Source: a virus
DNA: 26,794 nt
IMG/VR virus record: IMGVR_UViG_3300004152_000273
Coordinates: 1-26,794 of that record
Strand: one strand, 5' to 3'
The translations under genes and the position numbers were made by a program. The number at the start of each line of letters is the position of its first letter. The stretch's first letter is position 1. Under the pieces are notes generated by a model. It had not been told where the DNA came from. It worked only from the letters and a program-made list of their open reading frames with translations, and made no database searches. Of the stretch, positions 14,587 through 19,700 are shown piece by piece.

Positions 14587-14632
14587 CCGAGCAAGCGGTT
14601 GACATCCAGTTTTGCACTACCGGAGTACACCA

Positions 14633-14866
14633 ATGATGACAGTTTACGAGGCAACGGGCAATCAGGCTCTCGACCAGCTTCAGGACGCGCTGATCGACCG
14701 CGACATCGATGATCCCGCGTACGGCCCCGCCGAGCGGTGGCCTGCATGGACGGATCTCTGGTGCGTGGGATACGGAGCCCCCCTCTGTTTTGCGGAGCTG
14801 ATTCCCGACCAAGTGCTGCCCGATCCCGAGCCGGAGGACTTCGAGGCCTGGATGGAGCTGCATTGA
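14633..14866 (+). CDS. Small acidic hypothetical protein
   Basis: The protein has 77 residues; the ATG at 14633 has GGAG eight bases upstream, and a second ATG follows directly. It is acidic (DALIDRDIDDPAYGPAERW and EPEDFEAWMELH) with several Trp residues and one Cys pair separated by twelve residues. The family is not recognised. It is the last gene of the operon that ends at the terminator at 14962-14995. The acidity would fit a DNA-mimic or protein-inhibitor role, which is speculation. Confidence 0.55.
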   Translation: MMTVYEATGNQALDQLQDALIDRDIDDPAYGPAERWPAWTDLWCVGYGAPLCFAELIPDQVLPDPEPEDFEAWMELH

Positions 14867-14897
14867 CCCAGTGTGAACAGGTCGGTAGAGTCCAGTC

Positions 14898-14952
14898 ACA
14901 ACCTGCCGGCGGCGGCCGCCGTCGATATCACCCCGGGCGATTCGCAGGTTGT
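14898..14952 (+). ncRNA. Structured RNA candidate upstream of a terminator
   Basis: A 9-bp perfect helix, ACAACCTGC (14898-14906) with GCAGGTTGT (14944-14952), encloses a GC-rich hairpin (CGGCG 14907-14911 with CGCCG 14917-14921) and a CCCCGGG-centred palindrome. The block is followed ten bases later by a strong terminator. No reading frame explains it. It may be a 3' end processed small RNA, or a structured 3' untranslated region. Confidence 0.35.
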
Positions 14953-14961
14953 ACTCGAGGG

Positions 14962-14995
14962 GCCCTCAGTGTCGCACGCTGAGGGCTCTTTTTTT
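14962..14995 (+). terminator. Intrinsic terminator of the recombination operon
   Basis: GCCCTCAG (14962-14969) pairs with CTGAGGGC (14979-14986), with inner GTG/CAC pairing, and is followed by TC and seven T residues. Confidence 0.85.
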
Positions 14996-15019
14996 GCGCG
15001 CGGATTTTTCCCCTGGGGG

Positions 15020-15047
15020 TTGACTGTCCGCACACTATGCGTATAAT
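15020..15047 (+). promoter_or_regulatory. Sigma-70 promoter for the 15128-16413 operon
   Basis: TTGACT (15020-15025), a 16-base spacer and a perfect TATAAT (15042-15047). The expected leader is about 74 bases and carries GC-rich blocks before the GAGGAG ribosome site. Confidence 0.75.
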
Positions 15048-15127
15048 AGAGTGGAGATTGAGAACGGGGCCCGCGGCTGCTGAAACAGACCGGACCCCAG
15101 GGAACCCCTGATTGAGAGGAGATTCCG

Positions 15128-15601
15128 ATGAGAGTATGGAGCAAGACGACCGACAGCGGCAAGACCCTCGAGCTGAGATTTGAGGATCGCTCGATTTCTG
15201 TTTACCTTGATGAAGTGAGCAAGGGCTGCACGGGTACGATTACCGAACTGGACGAACGTCAACGGCGTCCCGGCATGACCTACGCGCAGGCCCCCCGAAC
15301 AAATGCCCGGGGCGAGAAGATCACCCACGCGGTTTACATCGCGATGCTCACCGGACAGGAAGCTAAGGAAGTCATTCGGATCTTCGAAGCTGAGAAAACC
15401 GAATACTCCGGTCGTCTCCGCGCGGAGAGCCTGGCTGCCGTCGCAACCCAATACGAAGAAGCGAAGCGCACCGGCAAGCCGGTATCCGTTCAGAGCTGGA
15501 CTGACACCTGCAATGATCGCGAGTGCAACTGCTGTGGTCTGTGGGACCGCTGGGTCAATCCGAACGGGACTTTCAAAATCACCTGTCGCCACACCTACTG
15601 A
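15128..15601 (+). CDS. Hypothetical protein with C-terminal Cys cluster
   Basis: The protein has 157 residues with GAGGAG seven bases before the ATG. The N-terminal part is a small beta region (MRVWSKTTDSGKTLELRF, SISVYLDEVSKGC), the middle is helical (EAKEVIRIFEAEKTEYSG), and the C-terminus has CNDRECNCCG and a late TCRH, which could form a zinc site. I do not recognise it. It is the first gene behind the best promoter of this part of the window, so it is probably expressed strongly or early. Confidence 0.65.
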   Translation: MRVWSKTTDSGKTLELRFEDRSISVYLDEVSKGCTGTITELDERQRRPGMTYAQAPRTNARGEKITHAVYIAMLTGQEAKEVIRIFEAEKTEYSGRLRAESLAAVATQYEEAKRTGKPVSVQSWTDTCNDRECNCCGLWDRWVNPNGTFKITCRHTY

Positions 15602-15610
15602 GGGGTCACA

Positions 15611-16165
15611 ATGCACGTTTACACCGTCGGCCAGCTCTACGCCCCGTCGCGGCGGAGCTGGCCGGAACAGAGTGATTACAATTATCGCGCCGGCGGCCAT
15701 GAACTGCGGATTTTCCTCGGGCGCGCAACGCCGAATGAGATCGCTGCAGTGAAAAAGGGCCGGGTCGAGTTTGGGCTCATGGTCAAACTGCCGGAGATCT
15801 TCGTCGTGGCCCGGTTCCACGGGCCGGACGGCAAGGTCGTGCTGAGCTTCGACTGCTCGTACCAGTGGCATCGAACCAACGCCGTTGAACCAACCGGTTC
15901 CGTCGAGTGGAAAGAAACGAATCCAGCAACCCGGGCACTGTGTTCGATCATCCTGGTCGAGGCGACGAATGGCGTGATCCTCGTATTGCGGGAGATGAGC
16001 TACTCTCCCGAGTTCACCCGCGCCATCCACCGGGCAATCTCCGATCAGGCCGCGCTCCCTTACGACGAAGCCTTACACGCCGCGGCGGTGGCCGACATTG
16101 CACGCCGACTGAACACGGACCAGCTCTGGGACCGGTGCGCCGTTCGGTGCGAGGGGGGTGCCTGA
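15611..16165 (+). CDS. Hypothetical protein, unknown function
   Basis: The protein has 184 residues. The N-terminal 100 residues are a compact beta domain (HELRIFLGRATPNEIAAVKKG, EFGLMVKLPEIFVVARFHG, VLSFDCSYQWHR) and the C-terminus is helical (EFTRAIHRAISDQAALPYD, AAAVADIARRLNTDQLW). The family is not recognised. It lies nine bases after the previous gene and its TGA overlaps the next ATG (TGATG), so it is co-translated with a ribbon-helix-helix protein; a toxin-antitoxin-like or control pairing is possible but not shown. Confidence 0.65.
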   Translation: MHVYTVGQLYAPSRRSWPEQSDYNYRAGGHELRIFLGRATPNEIAAVKKGRVEFGLMVKLPEIFVVARFHGPDGKVVLSFDCSYQWHRTNAVEPTGSVEWKETNPATRALCSIILVEATNGVILVLREMSYSPEFTRAIHRAISDQAALPYDEALHAAAVADIARRLNTDQLWDRCAVRCEGGA

Positions 16166-16413
16166 TGTCGCGGAAAAAAGCAGCCCCCGCGAAGAAGGGC
16201 AGAGTGAAGCAGCGTGTGAATCTGACCCTCGATCGCGAGACTCTGTCCCGTCTCCATCGGCTCCAGGAGCGTGAATCCCTGGATTCGCTCTCGAGTGCCG
16301 TTCGCTGGCTGGCGCGCACCGATGCAGCTCACCAAACCAGCCTCGAGCCCCGAGGCACCACACAGTCAGGCCGGCGGCCAGCAAAGACCACATCAGATAC
16401 CCCCGCAGATTAA
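16165..16413 (+). CDS. Ribbon-helix-helix DNA-binding protein
   Basis: The protein has 82 residues. After a Lys/Arg-rich start (SRKKAAPAKKGRVKQ) comes the ribbon-helix-helix core: RVNLTLDRETLSRLHRLQER, then SLDSLSSAVRWLARTDA. The tail is disordered (Ser, Thr, Pro, Arg). The start overlaps the upstream stop. The stop codon lies inside an 18-base-paired-arm palindrome (16406-16427), a candidate operator or terminator stem. It probably regulates this operon or a neighbour. Confidence 0.7.
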   Translation: MSRKKAAPAKKGRVKQRVNLTLDRETLSRLHRLQERESLDSLSSAVRWLARTDAAHQTSLEPRGTTQSGRRPAKTTSDTPAD

Positions 16414-16427
16414 GATTGCTTAATCTG
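16406..16427. repeat. Perfect 9-bp palindrome at the end of the operon
   Basis: CAGATTAAG (16406-16414) and CTTAATCTG (16419-16427) are separated by ATTG. AT-rich arms in a GC-rich region suggest a binding site. Confidence 0.6.
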
Positions 16428-16483
16428 GCTGGTCACATTAGACTTCGAGCATGGCGATGCAGCCGTAATTCTGTCGACGGGAG

Positions 16484-16514
16484 CCCCCTGACCATGGAAG
16501 GATTGGGGGTTTTT
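16484..16514 (+). terminator. Intrinsic terminator after 15128-16413 operon
   Basis: CCCCC (16484-16488) pairs with GGGGG (16505-16509) and five T residues follow. A short CCATGG palindrome lies in the loop. Confidence 0.5.
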
Positions 16515-16590
16515 CATGCGCCGATGTGGTATTCTGAGCGTGTTCGGCCGTGTCGGCCGGACCGACCACTCAGTTTCGACTGAGCCCTGA

Positions 16591-16624
16591 CCGCCGGTCC
16601 TACTACCGTGGGCCCGGCGGTTTT
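16591..16624 (+). terminator. Second plus-strand terminator between convergent operons
   Basis: CCGCCGG (16591-16597) pairs with CCGGCGG (16614-16620) and TTTT follows. It overlaps the 3' end of the minus-strand operon. The 190-base stretch from 16414 to 16602 holds no gene I can support; besides the terminators it has a CTCAGT-TTCG-ACTGAG hairpin (16569-16584). Confidence 0.45.
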
Positions 16625-16881
16625 CCTGCGCGCTTCGCCAGCCGCTCGATCGCCCGAACCTGTCCCCGCGGCGGCTTCACTTGGCGGCCAAGAGGCTTTT
16701 CGAGCTGGCGTATCAGGACCTTGTCCCCGCCGCAGACACGGGCCCGCAGCCATTGTTCGATCAGCTGCAGTTCGGACTGGACCTGCGGATCAAATTCCCA
16801 GTCTTCTCCGTGACCTTCGCAGCATATGAGCGCGTCAAGCACGTGCTCTGCGGCCTTCTTGCGGGCCTCATCCCGGGTCAT
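16603..16881 (-). CDS. Helical hypothetical protein, last gene of minus-strand operon
   Basis: I choose the ATG at 16881 because it overlaps the upstream stop (ATGA); an earlier in-frame start would add 17 residues. The 92-residue protein starts MTRDEARKKAAEHVLDALIC and continues with acidic then basic helices (QSELQLIEQWLRARVCGGDK, VRAIERLAKRAGKPPGPR). The basic tail could bind nucleic acid. No family is recognised. Confidence 0.6.
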   Translation of the reverse strand: MTRDEARKKAAEHVLDALICCEGHGEDWEFDPQVQSELQLIEQWLRARVCGGDKVLIRQLEKPLGRQVKPPRGQVRAIERLAKRAGKPPGPR

Positions 16882-17120
16882 GGGTGCGATCCCCAAATCT
16901 GATCGGCGGCGGTCCGCAAAAGCGCGATACATTTTTCGACTTCAGCGCGGCTGGCTAGCAGCCAAAATGAATCGAGCAGGACACCTTCAGGGCGGCCGCA
17001 ACCGCATTCGCAGGCCCCCTGGATGTCGACGGAGATCTCCTTCGGGTGCCAGTGCGGCACAGGAGGCCGAGCCATCTCGGTCCGAAATGCATGTCCTTCT
17101 GGGCTCATTTCCGGCATCAT
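16878..17120 (-). CDS. Hypothetical protein with CxCxC motif
   Basis: The protein has 80 residues and starts with an ATGA overlap to the upstream gene. It contains HWHPKEISVDIQGACECGCG, with a Cys-x-Cys-x-Cys cluster, then a helix (SRAEVEKCIALLRTAADQIW). The cluster could bind metal. No family is recognised. It is the third gene of a four-gene minus-strand operon of small proteins. Confidence 0.6.
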   Translation of the reverse strand: MMPEMSPEGHAFRTEMARPPVPHWHPKEISVDIQGACECGCGRPEGVLLDSFWLLASRAEVEKCIALLRTAADQIWGSHP

Positions 17121-17323
17121 TTCCCACCGCCTTTCAGCCCAGCCTGCTGGCGCCGACGGGCCTGGATACGCGCCCTGACTCGCTCGACTGCCGCATTCAG
17201 CTCACTCAAGTCGGCCGCTGTCAGCGGCTCGGAGCATTCGAGCGTCACCGTGCCCTCGGGAATCGCGAGGATATATCGCAGTTTCCCGTTTTCTCGCGTC
17301 CAGAAGTGAATCAGGTCGCTCAT
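17117..17323 (-). CDS. Small hypothetical protein, second gene of minus-strand operon
   Basis: The protein has 68 residues. A small beta segment (SDLIHFWTRENGKLRYILAI, EGTVTLECSEPLT) is followed by a basic helix (LSELNAAVERVRARIQARRR). ATGA overlaps occur at both ends. No family is recognised; the shape is that of a tiny regulator or inhibitor. Confidence 0.6.
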   Translation of the reverse strand: MSDLIHFWTRENGKLRYILAIPEGTVTLECSEPLTAADLSELNAAVERVRARIQARRRQQAGLKGGGK

Positions 17324-17574
17324 TTCCCACCGCCCTTCTTCGGCAGGGCAGGGGAGGAGGGAGGCGCGGCACCGCCCGTACGGCGCATTTCCTGTTCGTG
17401 CATTCGGGTCAAAATCGGTCTGAGGATTTCGGTCAGCAGATCAGAGGATTCGCAGCGCCGATATCCGGCGACGATCACCGCGATTTCGGCGACGTCCTTC
17501 GCAACCCGGACTTGTTTTGTCGGGGACTTCTTTTTGCGCGCCACGACAGACTCCATCGTGAACATAGGCGGCAT
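17320..17574 (-). CDS. First gene of minus-strand operon, helical, basic start
   Basis: The longest frame reaches 17613, but the ATG at 17574 has GGAG eight bases upstream and is chosen; this gives 84 residues. Basic VARKKKSPTKQVRVAKDV leads into helices (AEIAVIVAGYRRCESSDLL, EILRPILTRMHEQEMRR) and a disordered end. The KKSPTKQVRVAKDVAE start resembles proteins that carry a ribbon or helix DNA-contact at the N-terminus. It is divergent from the plus-strand gene at 17754 and shares its control region. Confidence 0.55.
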   Translation of the reverse strand: MPPMFTMESVVARKKKSPTKQVRVAKDVAEIAVIVAGYRRCESSDLLTEILRPILTRMHEQEMRRTGGAAPPSSPALPKKGGGK

Positions 17575-17629
17575 CGAGTCTCTCCACCAAAAACACTTTA
17601 CCACAACCGACAATGGGCTACTATCGTCT

Positions 17630-17657
17630 AGTTTAACCTATTGCTAGCTTGGGTCAA
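17630..17657 (-). promoter_or_regulatory. Promoter for the minus-strand operon
   Basis: On the minus strand TTGACC (17657-17652) is followed by 16 bases and TAAACT (17635-17630). Confidence 0.55.
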
Positions 17658-17686
17658 TAAGGAAAATTCTTTTCCCGCTTATTGAC
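17653..17686. promoter_or_regulatory. Inverted repeat joining the two divergent -35 boxes
   Basis: GTCAATAAG (17653-17661) and CTTATTGAC (17678-17686) are perfect inverted copies and contain the -35 boxes of both promoters. GGAAAA and TTTTCC form an inner inverted pair. The design matches that at 13534-13568. Confidence 0.65.
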
Positions 17687-17709
17687 ACTGTGTGACAGTG
17701 TGATAAAAT
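17682..17709 (+). promoter_or_regulatory. Strong sigma-70 promoter for the 17754-19017 operon
   Basis: A perfect TTGACA (17682-17687), a 16-base spacer and TAAAAT (17704-17709). Confidence 0.75.
17685..17701. promoter_or_regulatory. Palindromic operator inside the promoter spacer
   Basis: ACACTGT and ACAGTGT are separated by GTG and fill the spacer of the plus-strand promoter, the classic place of a phage repressor site. Confidence 0.65.
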
Positions 17710-17753
17710 CTATCCAGTATCGCACCGAACCACTGATTCGAAAGGCGATCCTC

Positions 17754-18155
17754 ATGCCCCACCCCATCCCCATCGGCCGCTCCGCCCGGGCGGCCGAGAT
17801 CGCCGCCGAGGCCGCCGACTGCCGCTGCCGACTGGCGATAGCCCGCCTGCGGCTGTCGGTCGAATTGCTCGAGCGTGAGACCGATGTGAACGCGATCGAG
17901 GCAATTGATTCGGCGATCAACGACGCGCTCTGGGCCGCTCGCGTTGGCTGGACCGACTCCGAGATCGCCGCCGAGGCCGCCGACTGCCGCCGTCGGCTGG
18001 CGATAGCCCGCCTACGGCTGTCGGTCGAATCGCTCGAGCGGGAGACCGACGCGAGCGCGATCGAGGTCATTGATTCGGCGATCAACGACGCGCTCTGGGC
18101 CGCTATCCCTGAATCCCAGCGCGCCGCAGGCCTGCGGCCCCGCTGGCTGCTGTGA
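17754..18155 (+). CDS. Helical protein made of two near-identical repeats
   Basis: The ATG at 17754 is the first start after the promoter's -10 box; earlier in-frame starts lie inside the promoter. The 133-residue protein consists of two copies of a 48-residue helical unit (EIAAEAADCRxRLAIARLRL, SVExLERETD, AIDSAINDALWAA) with a seven-residue link RVGWTDS. Copies differ at only a few positions. Each could be a helical hairpin, and the repeat suggests a pseudo-dimer. No family is recognised. First-gene position behind an operator-bearing promoter suggests a regulatory role. Confidence 0.65.
   Translation: MPHPIPIGRSARAAEIAAEAADCRCRLAIARLRLSVELLERETDVNAIEAIDSAINDALWAARVGWTDSEIAAEAADCRRRLAIARLRLSVESLERETDASAIEVIDSAINDALWAAIPESQRAAGLRPRWLL
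17796..18104 (+). repeat. Direct 144-bp duplication inside the gene
   Basis: Copies 17796-17939 and 17961-18104 are near identical in DNA as well as protein, with a 21-base link. Identity at silent sites means the duplication is recent or kept uniform by recombination. Confidence 0.85.
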
Positions 18156-18164
18156 AATGAAACG

Positions 18165-18193
18165 GGCCCGGACGTCCGGAACACGTCCGGGCC
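18165..18193 (+). promoter_or_regulatory. Perfect 11-bp hairpin between genes
   Basis: GGCCCGGACGT (18165-18175) pairs with ACGTCCGGGCC (18183-18193) around a seven-base loop. No T run follows. It lies just after the stop of the repeat protein and could stop exonucleases, act as an attenuator, or be a protein site. Confidence 0.6.
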
Positions 18194-18233
18194 GAGGTCG
18201 CCACTTACCCTCCAAGACCGGAGAGTCACTGTC

Positions 18234-18449
18234 ATGGTAATCGAAAATGTCCGGGTCGTGAAGACCCCGCGGCCGCCCCAGCCGCCGAAACCTGAGGAGG
18301 AGCCGGACTGCGCGGAGGAATGCGCGGCCGATCGCGCGATGTCCGCCGCGGCGATGAACCGCCGGCACGCCAACCCGAGAAATCGCGTGGAAGACTACAT
18401 GGTATCCCGCGAGCTGGCCCGTTTTCTCGCTTATGGGAGGATCGAATGA
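18234..18449 (+). CDS. Small hypothetical protein
   Basis: The protein has 71 residues. It starts with a short strand (VIENVRVVKTPRPPQPPKP), then a Pro/Glu-rich segment with CAEEC, then basic helix (RVEDYMVSRELARFLAYG). No domain is recognised. The ATG has GGAG eleven bases upstream, and the stop overlaps the next gene (ATGA). Confidence 0.5.
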   Translation: MVIENVRVVKTPRPPQPPKPEEEPDCAEECAADRAMSAAAMNRRHANPRNRVEDYMVSRELARFLAYGRIE

Positions 18450-18802
18450 TGACATCCTTTTTTGGCCGGCCGCAGTGCCGGTCCGGACGGCATGTTTGGA
18501 TGAACTGGAACTACTGGATGCGGGAAGTGTACTTCCTGGGTGATGACGCGCATACGGTCATCACTGCCAGAGCTATCCGGGATTTAGCCCGGACTCGCCG
18601 AAGACGTAGCTTTTGGGCGCACGAGATCGAGTGCGCCTGGGGATCTACACAGACCGAAACGATCGCAGCCCTGCACCGTCTCAGTGGTGCCGGACTGCTT
18701 TCCCGATGTCCTGGGACATGCTTGTACATCCCCACGATACCAGATCGGCCGCGAGTGGCGGGACGTCTGGAGACGGCAGCGGGGAGGGAACTGAGATGCT
18801 GA
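18446..18802 (+). CDS. Winged-helix-like DNA-binding candidate
   Basis: I choose the ATG at 18446 (overlap with the upstream stop, GGGAGG five bases before); it gives 118 residues. Residues about 40-95 read as a helix-turn-helix with wing: ARAIRDLARTRRRRSFWAHE, IECAWGSTQTETIAALHRLS, GAGLLSRCPGTCLYIP. The aromatic start (HVWMNWNYWMREVYFLGDD) is unusual. It may be a transcription factor of this early operon. Moderate certainty on the fold, low on the role. Confidence 0.55.
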   Translation: MMTSFFGRPQCRSGRHVWMNWNYWMREVYFLGDDAHTVITARAIRDLARTRRRRSFWAHEIECAWGSTQTETIAALHRLSGAGLLSRCPGTCLYIPTIPDRPRVAGRLETAAGRELRC

Positions 18803-19017
18803 TCTGCATCAACTGCGGGAAGCCGATCTCCGAAACTGCCATAGAAGACGGGCACATGTGCTTTGAGTGCGGCCGGGTGCAGCTGTGCGAGGAGTGCGCG
18901 CTGATCGGAGGTCACACCTGTGACCCGCCGCCGTTTTGGGTCGCACAGGAGGACGAAGACGAGGAGGTAGAGTACGACCCGCCGGACGGCTGGCTTGAAG
19001 AGCCACCTGGCGGCTGA
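18796..19017 (+). CDS. Small zinc-ribbon protein
   Basis: The protein has 73 residues; GGAGG lies nine bases before the ATG. It has CINCG, CFECG, CEEC and HTC pairs, enough for two zinc sites in a treble-clef or ribbon layout, followed by an acidic tail (VAQEDEDEEVEYDPPDGWLE). No family is recognised. It overlaps the upstream gene and is last before the terminator at 19064. Confidence 0.65.
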   Translation: MLICINCGKPISETAIEDGHMCFECGRVQLCEECALIGGHTCDPPPFWVAQEDEDEEVEYDPPDGWLEEPPGG

Positions 19018-19063
19018 TCGGGAAGGGGAGGGGTTGCTAAACGGTTAAGAGGATGTTAATGTC

Positions 19064-19100
19064 CGGTGTTCCGGTCGATTCGGCCGGGACACCTTTTCTT
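19064..19100 (+). terminator. Intrinsic terminator of the 17754-19017 operon
   Basis: GGTGT and CCGG pair with CCGGG and ACACC around a short loop (arms at 19065-19074 and 19084-19093), followed by TTTTCTTT. Confidence 0.65.
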
Positions 19101-19160
19101 TAGCTCTGTCGGGCCGTCTCTGGAAAAGCCCGTCTGACCGAGCGATCTGGAGTCCGAAAA

Positions 19161-19700
19161 ATGGCCGCACACACGCAGTGCGACGGCGGTCAATCACCGC
19201 GCGCACTCATCTATGAAAACCTCCCAGAGCCAGAGCCTTTCTGGGAACCAGAAGAACCTGATTGCTGGCAAAGAGATGATGATGACTTTGCCGATCCAGA
19301 TCACAACCCGATACGCATGCAACGGATCGAGTCCCAGTACTGGGCAGCACGAGAAGCTGATAAGCTCGTAGCACCCATCGGCGATCTGGTCCGACAGGTT
19401 TTCACCAGCATCGAAAGGCGTTGCCTTGATCCAGCTTTTGCTGCGATTCAGACGCTGCGCGGTCTTACTTACCATGAGTATCTGAAAACCGAGCATTGGC
19501 AGAAAACCAGAACGGTGGCACTCAATGTTGGTCATCATGAGTGCCGGATCTGCGCACGAACGAAACAACTGGATGTTCATCACCGGACATATAAGCGGCT
19601 TGGGTGTGAGGATCAACGTGACCTGGTTGTCCTCTGTCACAAGTGCCACGAGCTGTTTCACTCCCACGGACGACTTGCGGTCCAGGAGTCAGGCTCATGA
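19161..19700 (+). CDS. HNH endonuclease
   Basis: The protein has 179 residues. The C-terminal 75 residues form an HNH domain: YLKTEHWQKTRTVALNVG, CRIC (128-131), the catalytic His pair DVHHRTY (140-141), then LVVLCHKCHELFH with the second Cys pair and the last His. The N-terminal 95 residues are acidic and helical with no recognised domain. HNH proteins of phages work in packaging, replication or as homing nucleases. Being directly coupled (ATGA) to the replication initiator gene favours a role in replication or DNA processing. The ORF is complete. Confidence 0.75.
   Translation: MAAHTQCDGGQSPRALIYENLPEPEPFWEPEEPDCWQRDDDDFADPDHNPIRMQRIESQYWAAREADKLVAPIGDLVRQVFTSIERRCLDPAFAAIQTLRGLTYHEYLKTEHWQKTRTVALNVGHHECRICARTKQLDVHHRTYKRLGCEDQRDLVVLCHKCHELFHSHGRLAVQESGS

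Noticed and set aside
14599-14632. TTGACA box as promoter for the gene at 14633
   Set aside because: No acceptable -10 hexamer at normal spacing.
15035-16030. Minus-strand 331-residue frame
   Set aside because: It lies opposite two well-supported genes with a strong promoter and ribosome site, and has no recognisable domain.
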